A DNA stretch of 32,018 bases from Sphingomonas bacterium. GTDB taxonomy: Bacteria; Pseudomonadota; Alphaproteobacteria; Sphingomonadales; Sphingomonadaceae. Under the pieces are notes generated by a model. It was not told where the DNA came from. It ran no database searches and was given only the letters and a program-made list of their open reading frames with translations. The stretch covers positions 1 through 32,018 of the forward strand of contig NZ_JAQGLJ010000064.1 of assembly GCF_028292945.1 (NCBI RefSeq), read 5' to 3'. A program made the translations under genes and the position numbers. Shown in pieces: positions 15,211 through 24,146 of the stretch (position 1 is its first letter; every line of letters begins with the position of its first letter).

Positions 15211-16425
15211 TCAGGTGACAGCTTGGCGCGCGGTGAAGCGGGCATCGTGCCAAGGCTCTTGCGCCAGCACCTCGCCCAAGATGGTGCCCGCCCGCGCGAC
15301 GTCCTCGTGACTTAGATACAGCGGCGTCAGGCCGAGGCGGAGGATGTCGGGAGCGCGGAAATCGCCGATCACCCCGCGCGCGATCAGCGCCTGCACGACG
15401 GCGTAGGCATGCGGGTGGCGGAAGCTGATGTGACTGCCGCGCTTGCCTGGCTCGCGGAGAGTGACGCACTCCAGCCCGAGTCGATCGCCGGCGGCGGCGA
15501 GGATGTCGAACAGCGCGGCGCTCTTCTCCCAGACTTTCGCCGTGTCGACTTCCGCCCAGGTGTCGAGCCCTACCTCAAGCGCAGCCATGGCGAGCATCGG
15601 CGGGGTGCCCGCGAGCCAGCGCTTGATGCCGGGCGCGGGCCGATAGGTGTCGGCGAACGCGAATGGCTCGGCATGACCCATCCAGCCGCTCACCGGGCTG
15701 GCGAGGCGGTCCTGCCACCGTCGCGCGACGTAGAGGAACGCAGGCGCGCCGGGGCCGCCGTTGAGATATTTGTACCCGCAGCCGACCGCCAGATCGACGC
15801 CAGCGTCGCTCAGGTGCAACGGCACCGCGCCGACCGAATGGCTGAGGTCCCACAGCACCAGCGCACCGGCCGCGTGTGCGGCGGCGGTGAGCGCGGCCAT
15901 GTCCCAGCGCTCGGCGGTCTTGTAGTGGACGTGGGTGAGCAGCAGGACCGCGGTGTCGGGACCGAGCGCGGCCCGCACCTGTGCGCGCGGCACCGCCCGG
16001 AGCGTTGCGCCGGCGACGCAGCCCGCCGCGCCATCGGCGATGTGGAGATCGGTCGGGAAGTTGCCGAGTTCGCCGACGATCGTCCGGCGATGGGGATCGA
16101 CCCGCAACGCGGCGACGAGCAGCTTGAACAGATTGGCGGACGTCGAGTCGCCGACGATCACCTCGTCCGGTTGCGCGCCGAGCAGGGGTGCGAGCTTGGC
16201 GCCGAGCCGTTGCGGCGCGTCGATCCAGCCTTCGTTCCAGCTGCGGACCAGGCGCTCGCCCCATTGCCGCTGTGTCAGGTCTGCGAGCGCGGCGGGCGTG
16301 GCGCGCGGCAACGCACCTAGCGAGTTGCCATCGAGGTAAATGACGCCTTCGGGAAGGATGAAGCGATCGCGGACCGCCGCGAGTGGATCGGTGGCGTCGA
16401 GCACGCGCGCGTCGGCGAAGGTCAT
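15211..16425 (-). CDS. kynU: Kynureninase
   Basis: A PLP enzyme of the aminotransferase fold that cleaves kynurenine to anthranilate and alanine in tryptophan breakdown. The 404-residue product has the family marks VIYLDGNSLGALPRAT (28-43), the phosphate-binding GDSTSANLFKL (92-102), the WDLSHSVGAVPLHL segment (192-205) and the PLP lysine Lys219 in GCGYKYLNGGPG; SHISFRH and RLGLTPLYLSHEDV occur near the C-terminus. Its ATG at 16425 overlaps the stop of the hydrolase gene upstream (ATGA), so the two are translationally coupled. Tryptophan 2,3-dioxygenase is not in the window. Confidence 0.96.
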   Translation of the reverse strand: MTFADARVLDATDPLAAVRDRFILPEGVIYLDGNSLGALPRATPAALADLTQRQWGERLVRSWNEGWIDAPQRLGAKLAPLLGAQPDEVIVGDSTSANLFKLLVAALRVDPHRRTIVGELGNFPTDLHIADGAAGCVAGATLRAVPRAQVRAALGPDTAVLLLTHVHYKTAERWDMAALTAAAHAAGALVLWDLSHSVGAVPLHLSDAGVDLAVGCGYKYLNGGPGAPAFLYVARRWQDRLASPVSGWMGHAEPFAFADTYRPAPGIKRWLAGTPPMLAMAALEVGLDTWAEVDTAKVWEKSAALFDILAAAGDRLGLECVTLREPGKRGSHISFRHPHAYAVVQALIARGVIGDFRAPDILRLGLTPLYLSHEDVARAGTILGEVLAQEPWHDARFTARQAVT

Positions 16426-17330
16426 CGCCGGAATGCCGCCGCAATTGCGCGCCTCGCCTCCGCCCAGGCGGCGCTTTCGGGCGCGATCAGTTCGACATGG
16501 CCCTGTCGGGGTATGACGTGGACCGACACCTGGTCGCCCGCCGCGCGCATCTTTCTGGCATAGTCGGCGGCGAACCGGGTCGGGATGATGCGGTCGCTGT
16601 CGCCGTTGATCAGCGTCTGCGGCACGCCGATCGGCGCCATCAGCGGAATGGACTTGTCGCGGAGGAACTCGCGTTGCTGCTTGCGGGTCACGCGCGCATC
16701 CTCAATCGGGAACGGCAGCAGGAGCTTGTCGATCGGCTCGTTGCCGCAGCCTTGGCGTTCGCGCAAAGCTTGCTCAAGGTCGGGCAACCCGCCCAGGCTG
16801 ATCACATGCGCGATCGGGAGCGGGTTCGCCGGCTTCGTCAGCCGGCCGCGTCCGAGCCGAGGCCGCGCCGCCAGCCAGGCGGCGAGATGCCCGCCAGCCG
16901 AATGGCCGACTGCAACAACGCGCGACAGGTCCAGCCGATAGCGCGTGGCATGATCGCGCAGCAGATCGGCGGCCCGGCCGGTGTCGGTGAAGACGCCGTC
17001 GAAACGACCGCCGGGTCGATCGACGCCCCGATAGTCGATGTTCCAGACGGCATAGCCGCTGCGGCGCAGATCGTCGGCGATCCAGTACATCAGGCTGCGG
17101 TCGGCAATCGCGCTCTGCCAACACCCGCCATGCACCATCAGCACGGTGCGATGCGGACCGGGGCCGGCCGGGGTCCAGACATCAACCTTCTGGAACTCGT
17201 CGGTGCCGTATGGAATCGTCGCGTCGGGCGTGGGACGAACCCGGCTGGTCAGGTCGGGCCAGGTGAGCAGCTTCGGCGCCGTGCCGCCGGTCAGCAGGAG
17301 GAGGGCTGCGGCCAGCCGGAGGGTCAACAT
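16422..17330 (-). CDS. Alpha/beta hydrolase, arylformamidase-like
   Basis: A 302-residue alpha/beta hydrolase. The oxyanion motif HGGCW (67-71) resembles the HGGxW of the AFMID-type kynurenine formamidase; the nucleophile elbow is GHSAGG (Ser144), with Asp246 (GDSDRIIP) and His278 (RQGHVE) as likely triad partners. It is coupled by ATGA to kynureninase, so hydrolysis of N-formylkynurenine to kynurenine and formate is a natural inference. However the N-terminus (MLTLRLAAALLLLTGGTAP) looks like a signal sequence or membrane anchor, which is odd for a cytoplasmic formamidase. The start at 17330 is preferred to 17420, which would add 30 residues and overlap the AraC gene. Alternative: a secreted carboxylesterase. 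Confidence 0.7.
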   Translation of the reverse strand: MLTLRLAAALLLLTGGTAPKLLTWPDLTSRVRPTPDATIPYGTDEFQKVDVWTPAGPGPHRTVLMVHGGCWQSAIADRSLMYWIADDLRRSGYAVWNIDYRGVDRPGGRFDGVFTDTGRAADLLRDHATRYRLDLSRVVAVGHSAGGHLAAWLAARPRLGRGRLTKPANPLPIAHVISLGGLPDLEQALRERQGCGNEPIDKLLLPFPIEDARVTRKQQREFLRDKSIPLMAPIGVPQTLINGDSDRIIPTRFAADYARKMRAAGDQVSVHVIPRQGHVELIAPESAAWAEARRAIAAAFRR

Positions 17331-17388
17331 GGGCCGGGCGTATAGAGCCTTCGCGACTTGCACCACCCCGGCGCAGGACGGGGTCTCG

Positions 17389-18294
17389 TCAGGCCGGTCT
17401 TGCTGAGGGATCGACGCCATCCTCGTCGGGCGGGGGTGGCAGGACGAAGGTGAGCGGGATGCCCATCTGCAGCTGCACCAGGGCCGCTTGCCCCATCAGC
17501 GGACGCGGGACCGACAGATATTTCCGGGGGCTAAGCCCCATGAACTCGTGGAACTCATGATTGAAGTGGGATTGATCATGGTAATCGTCGCCGCGCACGT
17601 CGGCGAAGCGAAAGTCCTCCGTCACGCGCATCCGGCCCAGCGTGTCGAGGAAGCGTTGACGACGCAACAGCCGCTTGGGCCCGAAGCCGAATACCGCCTT
17701 GCAGACGCGGCCCAGCTGGCGCGGGTCCGTGCCCGCCGCCGCAGCAAACGCGCCGACATCGCACGGCAGCATGCGCAGCGCCCGGTCCACCGCGATCGCT
17801 TCGGCACTGTTGGGCGGTCGCTCGGTGAGCCGATCGAACAGCAGCCGGTCGAACAACGCGGCACTCTGTTCGTCGCTGCAGCCAGTCAAGCTGGCGAGCA
17901 GTTCGTTATCGGACGGCCCGAGCCGGTCGCCAAGGTCGACGCGCTGATTGGCGAGCGCATGGGCGGGCTGGTCGAACAGCCGCTGCCAGCCGAGCGGGGT
18001 CAGTCCGAAGCCCGCGGTGACGCCGTCCTGCGCCACGACCTTCATCGCGCGGTCGGTGGGCCCGAACAGCGCGGCCGCCAGCGGCATGGGCGCGCGGACG
18101 CGGCGCTCTTCCACCCACCATCTGCCGCCGAGTGTAAATCGGACATTGCCCCATTCCGGGTAGAGGAAATCCTCCAGCTCACCGGCGACGGTGACGAAAT
18201 AATAGAAGGTGGCGAACGGTTGCAGCCGCTCGTCGGGCATCAGGATGCGGATCGACGGAGGCGCGACCTCGACGCGCGACGCTGACTGCTGCAT
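17389..18294 (-). CDS. AraC family transcriptional regulator
   Basis: A 301-residue regulator. The C-terminal part (about 170-265) carries the double helix-turn-helix of the AraC family: AFAAAAGTDPRQLGRVCKAVFGFGPKRL and then the second motif with DQSHFNHEFHEFMGLSPRKYL. The N-terminal part (about 10-150) is a sensing domain I do not recognise with confidence; it contains LQPFATFYYFVTVAGEL and a Trp-rich RFTLGGRWWVEERR strand. The start at ATG 18294 is chosen because the 64 residues encoded further upstream are low-complexity. It is 58 bases upstream of the hydrolase-kynU pair on the same strand, so it may control or be co-transcribed with them, and it diverges from parC across 151 bases. Confidence 0.85.
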   Translation of the reverse strand: MQQSASRVEVAPPSIRILMPDERLQPFATFYYFVTVAGELEDFLYPEWGNVRFTLGGRWWVEERRVRAPMPLAAALFGPTDRAMKVVAQDGVTAGFGLTPLGWQRLFDQPAHALANQRVDLGDRLGPSDNELLASLTGCSDEQSAALFDRLLFDRLTERPPNSAEAIAVDRALRMLPCDVGAFAAAAGTDPRQLGRVCKAVFGFGPKRLLRRQRFLDTLGRMRVTEDFRFADVRGDDYHDQSHFNHEFHEFMGLSPRKYLSVPRPLMGQAALVQLQMGIPLTFVLPPPPDEDGVDPSARPA

Positions 18295-18445
18295 GCGACC
18301 CCATGGCGATACGGCCCGGTTCCCCTCCGGACTCGGCTCGAACGTCGGCCCGACAGCTGTCTGAGTCAATGCGGGACGCTCGCGGCTTGCGGCGCATCGC
18401 GGGACAGTTGTCGCTTGGGGCGAACCTGCCCTATCGAGGGTGTCG

Positions 18446-20707
18446 ATGGCCACTGATCGTTCCGACCCACCGCTACCGCAAGCCATCGACGCGCCGTTCG
18501 ATAGCGCGCTGTCCGAACGTTACCTCGTCTACGCGCTGTCGACGATCACCGCACGATCGCTGCCCGATCTGCGCGATGGTTTGAAACCCGTTCACCGGCG
18601 GCTGCTCTGGGCTATGCGCCTGTTAAAGCTGGACCCGGCGTCCGGCTACAAGAAGTGCGCGCGCGTCGTCGGTGACGTGATCGGCAAATACCATCCGCAC
18701 GGCGACGCGTCGGTGTATGACGCGATGGTGCGCCTCGCGCAGGATTTCGCGCTACGCTATCCGCTGGTCGACGGGCAGGGCAATTTCGGCAACATCGACG
18801 GCGATAACCCCGCCGCCTACCGCTATACCGAAGCGCGGCTGACGCAGGTCGCAATGGACCTGATGGCGGGGCTGGACGAGAATGCGGTCGACTTCCGCGC
18901 GACCTACAATAACGAGGAGGAAGAGCCTGAACTCTTCCCCGGCCTGTTTCCGAACCTGCTCGCCAATGGCGCTGCGGGCATTGCGGTCGGCATGGCGACC
19001 AGCATTCCGCCGCACAACGCAGCCGAGCTGCTCGATGCGGCGATGCTGTTGGTCGACGATCGCGATGCCACGGACGCGCAGGTGCTGGAGCATGTGAAGG
19101 GCCCGGACTTCCCCACCGGCGGGCTGGTGGTCGACTCACCTGCGGCAATTGCGGAGGCCTACGCCACCGGTCGCGGTTCGTTCCGGGTCAGGGCGCGCTG
19201 GGAGGTCGAGCGCGAGAAGGGCGGCGGCTGGCAGATCGTCGTCACGGAAATCCCGTACGGCATCCAGAAGAACAAGCTTATCGAGAACATCGCGGCTTTG
19301 ATCAACGAGAAGAAGCTGCCGATCCTGGCCGATGTGCGCGACGAATCGGACGCGGTCGTGCGGCTAATCCTGGAACCGCGCAGTCGCACCGTCGATCCGC
19401 AGCTGCTGATGGACGGGCTGTTCCGGCTGACGGAGCTGGAGAACCGCTTCTCGCTCAATCTCAACGTGCTCGACGCGCAGCGCACGCCGCGCGTGCTGTC
19501 GCTGCGTGAGACGCTGGCGCAGTGGGTCGATCATCAGTTCGTGGTGCTGCGCCGCCGATCAGAGCATCGGCTGCGCAAGATCGCCGACCGGCTTGAGCTG
19601 CTCGGCGGCTATCTGATCGCCTTCCTCAACCTCGATCGCGTGATCGCGATCATCCGCACCGAGGACGAGCCCAAGGCGGTGATGATGGCCGAGTTCGGGC
19701 TGACCGATCGGCAGGCGGAAGCGATCCTCAACATGCGGCTGCGCTCGCTGCGCCGGCTGGAGGAGATGGAGCTGACGCGCGAGCGCGACGCGCTGACCAA
19801 GGAACAGGCGGACCTGGAGCTGTTGCTGAGCTCGGAGCAGCGGCAGAAATCGCGCCTGAAGCGTGACATGAAGAAGCTGCGTGAGCGCTATGGCCCGGAC
19901 ACACCGCTGGGCAAGCGGCGGACGACGGTCGCCGAAGCCGCACCCACCCGCGACATCCCGCTGGAAGCGATGATCGAGCGCGAGCCGATCACGGTCGTCT
20001 TGTCACAGCGCGGCTGGGTGCGTGCCTTGCGCGGCCATCTGGAGCTGGCATCGGCCGAGACGATGAAGTTCAAGGAGGGCGACGGGCCGGCGTTCGCGTT
20101 CCACGCGCAGACCACCGACAAGCTGTTGCTGGCGGCAGAGAATGGTCGGTTCTTCACGCTGGCTGCCGACAAGCTGCCCGGGGGTCGCGGCTTTGGCGAG
20201 CCGGTGCGCGCGTCGATTGATCTGGATGGCAGCGTCGCAATCGTCGCGTTGCTGAAGGCGCGGGTCGACACGAAGCTGTTGGTCGTCGCGACCGACGGCC
20301 GTGGCTTCGTGGTGCCGGTCGGCGAGGTGCTCGCGGAGACGCGCAAGGGCAAAACGGTGCTGACGCCACGCCTGGACGCGCGGCTCAAGCTGGTGCGACG
20401 CATTGGCGCGAACGACGATTACGTCGCGGCGATTGGCGACAATCGGAAGCTGCTGGTGTTCCCGCTCGGCGAGCTGCCGGAAATGGCGCGGGGGCAGGGG
20501 GCGCAGCTGCAGCGTTATCGGGACGGCGGATTGGCGGACGCGACCACCTTCGTCTTCTCGGCCGGCCTGAGCTGGCCGATGGGCGGAGATCGTGGGCGGA
20601 CCCGCAGCGAGGCAGACATGGGGCCGTGGCGTGCCGCGCGCGGGGCGGCGGGACGCATGCCGCCAACCGGCTTTCCGCGTGATAACCGCTTCTACAATCT
20701 GGATTAG
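18446..20707 (+). CDS. parC: DNA topoisomerase IV subunit A
   Basis: ParC is the DNA-cleaving subunit of topoisomerase IV, which unlinks daughter chromosomes. The 753-residue product shows [20 protein letters not shown], the winged-helix [42 protein letters not shown] with catalytic Tyr127, [14 protein letters not shown], and a C-terminal set of beta-pinwheel repeats from about residue 500. ParC rather than GyrA is favoured by the length (753, near E. coli ParC) and the absence of the GyrA box QRRGGKG. The ATG at 18446 is preferred, with GAGGG 6-10 bases before it; a GTG at 18440 is the alternative. At the quinolone-binding position equal to Ser80 of E. coli ParC there is Ala88 instead. Confidence 0.95.
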   Translation: MATDRSDPPLPQAIDAPFDSALSERYLVYALSTITARSLPDLRDGLKPVHRRLLWAMRLLKLDPASGYKKCARVVGDVIGKYHPHGDASVYDAMVRLAQDFALRYPLVDGQGNFGNIDGDNPAAYRYTEARLTQVAMDLMAGLDENAVDFRATYNNEEEEPELFPGLFPNLLANGAAGIAVGMATSIPPHNAAELLDAAMLLVDDRDATDAQVLEHVKGPDFPTGGLVVDSPAAIAEAYATGRGSFRVRARWEVEREKGGGWQIVVTEIPYGIQKNKLIENIAALINEKKLPILADVRDESDAVVRLILEPRSRTVDPQLLMDGLFRLTELENRFSLNLNVLDAQRTPRVLSLRETLAQWVDHQFVVLRRRSEHRLRKIADRLELLGGYLIAFLNLDRVIAIIRTEDEPKAVMMAEFGLTDRQAEAILNMRLRSLRRLEEMELTRERDALTKEQADLELLLSSEQRQKSRLKRDMKKLRERYGPDTPLGKRRTTVAEAAPTRDIPLEAMIEREPITVVLSQRGWVRALRGHLELASAETMKFKEGDGPAFAFHAQTTDKLLLAAENGRFFTLAADKLPGGRGFGEPVRASIDLDGSVAIVALLKARVDTKLLVVATDGRGFVVPVGEVLAETRKGKTVLTPRLDARLKLVRRIGANDDYVAAIGDNRKLLVFPLGELPEMARGQGAQLQRYRDGGLADATTFVFSAGLSWPMGGDRGRTRSEADMGPWRAARGAAGRMPPTGFPRDNRFYNLD

Positions 20708-20749
20708 TTTCTTTAGCGGCCTTTAACCCTCCCGGCCTAGGACCGTCAC

Positions 20750-22465
20750 ATGGCCGCAGCTGCCCCGGGCACGATGATTCACGTCCATCCGGACATGCTC
20801 CAAGCGGGCGTGGAGCTGGTGCCCGTCCCGGCCGCGTTTGTCCTTCGCGACGCGAGTGGCTGGCGGCTCGAGGCCTCCAATCGCGCGTACCGGCGCGCTG
20901 GCCTTGGCACCGTTTCCGAACGAGCGCCCATGCTGCCCTCGCTGGCGGCGGCGCTGGATCAATTCATGGCCTCCGAGCTGCTGAACCACGAGTTCGCATG
21001 GTCGACCGGCGAGCAGATCGACAGTCGTCATTATCAGGTTGGTTTCGGTCGCCTGCAGTTGGGCCGTCAACGCTGCCTCGTCACGCTGCTCGACCAGACC
21101 TCGCGCCTCGATACCGAACGCAGCCTGCGCCGTGAAATGACCACGGACAGTCTGACCGGGCTGCCTAATCGCGAGGGTTTTAGCGACCTGATCGAGGCGG
21201 TCGCCGAGGAGCGCGCACGCCATGCCGTGTTGGTCATCGACCTGCTGCGCTTTGACCACGTCAATTCCTGCATGGGATCGCTGGTGGGCGACGAGCTGCT
21301 GATTACCGTCGCACGGCGCATCAAGGGCGCGTTGCGCGCCCGCGACTCGCTAGCGCGCCTCGGCGGCGATGAGTTCGGGGTGTTGATGGCCGTCGAGGAA
21401 GGGCGTGTCGAAGCGGCGGCGCTCGCCGATGGTATCCGTCGCGCGCTGCAGGCGCCGTTCCGGTTGAGCGATTTCGAGATCGGGGTGGAATGCTCGATCG
21501 GCATCGCGATCGGCGCGGACGATGACGGCCCCGCCGAAGAGTTGATCCGGCATGCGCAATTTGCCGTCAAGCGCGCGCAGGCGAGCGGTCACGCGGAGAC
21601 ATATCAACCGCAGGCATTCTCCGTCGCACGCGCACGCTTCGCGATGGAGACGGCGCTGCGGCGTGCGATCGAGGACCGCCGGCTGCGCCTGACCTATCAG
21701 CCGATCTGCGAGCTAGCGACCGGCCGGATCATCTCGTTCGAGTCGCTCGCCAGGTGGACGGACGAGGACGGACGCGATTGTTCGCCCGACGAGTTCATAC
21801 CGGTCGCCGAGGAATCAGGGCTGATCGTGCCGCTCGGACGCTGGGCCATCGACGAGGCGGCGCGGACGCTGGCGGGCTGGGATCGGCAGGCGGGCGGCGA
21901 TTGCGGGATCAAGCTGGCGGTCAACCTGTCCGCGATCCAGCTGCAGCGCGACACGGTGCCCGCCGTGATCGAAGCTGCCTTGGCAGCGACGGGGCTGACC
22001 GGAGAACGCCTGACGCTGGAGCTGACGGAGAGCGCCATCGTTAGTGATCCGGAGCGGATCGCGCGCACGATGCATGAACTCAAGGCACTGGGCACGACGC
22101 TGGCGATGGACGATTTCGGGACCGGCTATTCCAATCTCGCCTATCTCCAGCAGCTGCCCATCGACATCCTCAAGATCGACCGCAGCTTCGTGACCGGCAT
22201 GCTCACCGATCGCAATAATCTAGCCATCGTCCGGGCGGTGTTGAGCCTGGCACAGGCGCTCGGCAAGCAGACGACCGCCGAAGGGGTAGAAACGGGTGCG
22301 TTGGCGCAGACACTAGCGGCACTGGGCTGTACCTTCGGGCAGGGCTATTTCTATGCGAAGCCGCTGGAGGCGTCGTCCGCCTGGCGGATGATCGCGTCGG
22401 CAACCACCGAGTCGGCGATCGATGCGACTCGCGAGTTCCCGGGAAATCCTTCCGCGACCCATTGA
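20750..22465 (+). CDS. GGDEF-EAL protein (cyclic di-GMP synthase and/or phosphodiesterase)
   Basis: A 571-residue cytoplasmic protein with three parts. Residues 1-120 look like a degenerate PAS-type sensor (LVPVPAAFVLRDASGWRLEASNRAYRRA). The GGDEF domain (about 130-285) has an intact GGDEF (205-209) and an inhibitory-site RxxD (RARD, 196-199) five residues before it, so cyclase activity and product inhibition are possible. The EAL domain (about 298-550) has ESL in place of EAL (331-333), which keeps the metal-binding Glu, plus VNLSA, ELTES, DDFGTGYSN (454-462), Lys475 and AEGVET, so hydrolysis is also possible. No transmembrane segment is seen. The start at 20750 has TAGGA about 8 bases upstream. 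Its last 115 bases overlap the cca gene on the other strand. Confidence 0.93.
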   Translation: MAAAAPGTMIHVHPDMLQAGVELVPVPAAFVLRDASGWRLEASNRAYRRAGLGTVSERAPMLPSLAAALDQFMASELLNHEFAWSTGEQIDSRHYQVGFGRLQLGRQRCLVTLLDQTSRLDTERSLRREMTTDSLTGLPNREGFSDLIEAVAEERARHAVLVIDLLRFDHVNSCMGSLVGDELLITVARRIKGALRARDSLARLGGDEFGVLMAVEEGRVEAAALADGIRRALQAPFRLSDFEIGVECSIGIAIGADDDGPAEELIRHAQFAVKRAQASGHAETYQPQAFSVARARFAMETALRRAIEDRRLRLTYQPICELATGRIISFESLARWTDEDGRDCSPDEFIPVAEESGLIVPLGRWAIDEAARTLAGWDRQAGGDCGIKLAVNLSAIQLQRDTVPAVIEAALAATGLTGERLTLELTESAIVSDPERIARTMHELKALGTTLAMDDFGTGYSNLAYLQQLPIDILKIDRSFVTGMLTDRNNLAIVRAVLSLAQALGKQTTAEGVETGALAQTLAALGCTFGQGYFYAKPLEASSAWRMIASATTESAIDATREFPGNPSATH

Positions 22466-23541
22466 TCCTCCACCGCCTTCAACGCCGCGGCGACCGCCGG
22501 TCCTCTGCGCAGACCCCGTTCTACCAGCGCCCCGCCGCCGATGGGCAGCAGCGGCGGCGTCCAGGCGAGAGCGTCCCGAGGGTCCTCTCCTGCGAGCAAC
22601 AATCGGTCGACCGCGCTTTCGATGCCCGCGCGATAGGCCAGCGCGCGCACGTCACCTTCCACGCCGTGCTTGGCGCTGACGAGGCGTTTGCGGTCAGCCT
22701 TGGAGAGCTTCAGACGCGCGCCGATCGATTCAGCTGCCGCGGCAGGTACGACGGCCGCGAGACGCCGGATTGCGTCGGGCGCGACCCCTGCCTGAGCCTC
22801 GGCTTGGGCAAGCGCGTCTAGTCGGCCCGCGCTTGCCGGATCCAGCTCGGGCAACACGGGGACTAAAATGCCATGCTCGATCATCAATCTCGTGACCGGC
22901 ACCGCGCCCGGCGCGACTAGCAGCTTGAGCAGCTCGGCCGTGATCCGCTCGCGCGACAGCGCCATCAGGTCGTTCGCCCGCGCGACACATGCCGCCAGAC
23001 CATCGGGGTCCATCACCTGGCCGAACCGCGCATGAAAGCGGAAGAAGCGTAGGATGCGCAGGTGATCCTCGGCGATGCGGCGGAGCGGATCGCCGATGAA
23101 GCGGATGCGCCGCGCCGCGAGGTCGTCGATTCCGCCGAAGAAGTCGTCGACACGACTGCTCAGCGGATCGGCGTAAAGGGCGTTGATAGTGAAGTCGCGC
23201 CGCGCGGCGTCCTCGTGCCAATTGTCGGTATAAGCTACCACCGCGTGCCGCCCGTCGGTGGCAACGTCGCGGCGCAACGTCGTGACCTCCACCACCGTGC
23301 CCTGCGAGACGGCCGTGACGGTGCCGTGCGCGATGCCCGTGGGAACGGCGCGGATCCCGGCGATTTCCAAGCGCCGCACCACCTCCGGCGGCTCCAGCGA
23401 CGTCGCCAGATCGACATCCGACACCGGCAGGCCGAGCAGCGTGTCGCGGACCGCTCCGCCGACGTAGCGCGCGTCGCCAAGCACGCCGATCAGCTCCGCC
23501 AGCCCGGCACGATCGCGCCACGGCGCTGGCGGCAGCGTCAT
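22351..23541 (-). CDS. cca: CCA tRNA nucleotidyltransferase (poly(A) polymerase family)
   Basis: A class II nucleotidyltransferase of 396 residues that adds or repairs the CCA end of tRNA. Motif A is GGAVRDTLLGLPVSDVDLAT (28-47) with the catalytic Asp pair Asp42/Asp44; then GTVTAVSQGTVVEVTTLR, the motif ARRDFTINALYAD, a GGIDDLAARRIRFIGDP stretch and ERITAELLKLL follow, as in alphaproteobacterial CCA/PcnB family enzymes. Poly(A) polymerase is an alternative within the same family. The ATG at 23541 lies 5 bases after the Nudix stop; an ATG at 23556 would overlap it. The 3' end of the gene overlaps the GGDEF-EAL gene by 115 bases, covering a tail of about 37 residues. Confidence 0.93.
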   Translation of the reverse strand: MTLPPAPWRDRAGLAELIGVLGDARYVGGAVRDTLLGLPVSDVDLATSLEPPEVVRRLEIAGIRAVPTGIAHGTVTAVSQGTVVEVTTLRRDVATDGRHAVVAYTDNWHEDAARRDFTINALYADPLSSRVDDFFGGIDDLAARRIRFIGDPLRRIAEDHLRILRFFRFHARFGQVMDPDGLAACVARANDLMALSRERITAELLKLLVAPGAVPVTRLMIEHGILVPVLPELDPASAGRLDALAQAEAQAGVAPDAIRRLAAVVPAAAAESIGARLKLSKADRKRLVSAKHGVEGDVRALAYRAGIESAVDRLLLAGEDPRDALAWTPPLLPIGGGALVERGLRRGPAVAAALKAVEDQWVAEGFPGNSRVASIADSVVADAIIRQADDASSGFA

Positions 23542-23546
23542 GGCCC

Positions 23547-24146
23547 CTAGTTCCATTGGGCGAGCCGTCGCGACAGATTGACGATCATCGCCGCGGTCGC
23601 GCCCCAGATGCGGTGATCCTCCCAATGGATCTCATACACCCGCCGCTCCACGCCGCGCCACATCATGTCCTGCTGTATCTGATTGGCGGGTGCCAGCAGA
23701 TGGTCCAGCGGCACCTCGAACATCATCGCGACCTCGTCGGCGTTGAGCGCGAAGGTCAGGTCGGGCGCGATGGCGGCGAGCACGGGCGTCACCGCATAGC
23801 CGGTGACGGTGCGGTAGCGGTCGACCTCGCCCACCACCGTCACCGCTGCGGGCACCAGGCCGATCTCCTCCTCCGCCTCGCGCAGCGCCGCCCCAATCGC
23901 GTCCTCGCCCGGATCCAGTCGTCCGCCGGGGAACGCGACCTGGCCCGCGTGGCGGCGCAACGTGTCCGTCCGCTGCGTCAGGATGACGCCGGGGCGGGGG
24001 CGATCAGTTACCGCGACCAGGACCGCTGCCGCCGTCAGCGCCTCCTCCGGACCATGATCATGACCGACCTGATCGCCGGTAATCAGCTCGACCGGCATCC
24101 GGCGGCCGCGCTCGAGCGCCGCCGCCAACCGCTGCGCAAGCGTCAT
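23547..24146 (-). CDS. Nudix hydrolase, CoA pyrophosphatase type
   Basis: A 199-residue Nudix enzyme. The Nudix box GX5EX7REUXEEXGU is complete from Gly75 to Leu97 (GRLDPGEDAIGAALREAEEE). Directly before it is ILTQRTDTLRRHAGQVAFPG, which is the extra signature of the CoA pyrophosphatase (NudL/YeaB) branch that cleaves CoA to 3',5'-ADP and 4'-phosphopantetheine. It is coupled at both ends: its ATG overlaps the stop of the DUF1285 gene by 4 bases, and cca begins 5 bases after its stop. This compact DUF1285-Nudix-cca order seems a conserved alphaproteobacterial arrangement, which I state from memory. Confidence 0.92.
   Translation of the reverse strand: MTLAQRLAAALERGRRMPVELITGDQVGHDHGPEEALTAAAVLVAVTDRPRPGVILTQRTDTLRRHAGQVAFPGGRLDPGEDAIGAALREAEEEIGLVPAAVTVVGEVDRYRTVTGYAVTPVLAAIAPDLTFALNADEVAMMFEVPLDHLLAPANQIQQDMMWRGVERRVYEIHWEDHRIWGATAAMIVNLSRRLAQWN

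Noticed and set aside
15409..16320. A 303-codon plus-strand frame antisense to kynU
   Set aside because: It is a shadow of the kynureninase gene; the sequence shows no fold-like hydrophobic pattern.
20750..22465. ESL in place of EAL as a sign of a dead phosphodiesterase
   Set aside because: The Glu that binds metal is kept, and the other catalytic motifs (VNLSA, ELTES, DDFGTG, Lys475, AEGVE) are intact; middle-residue variation is common in active enzymes.
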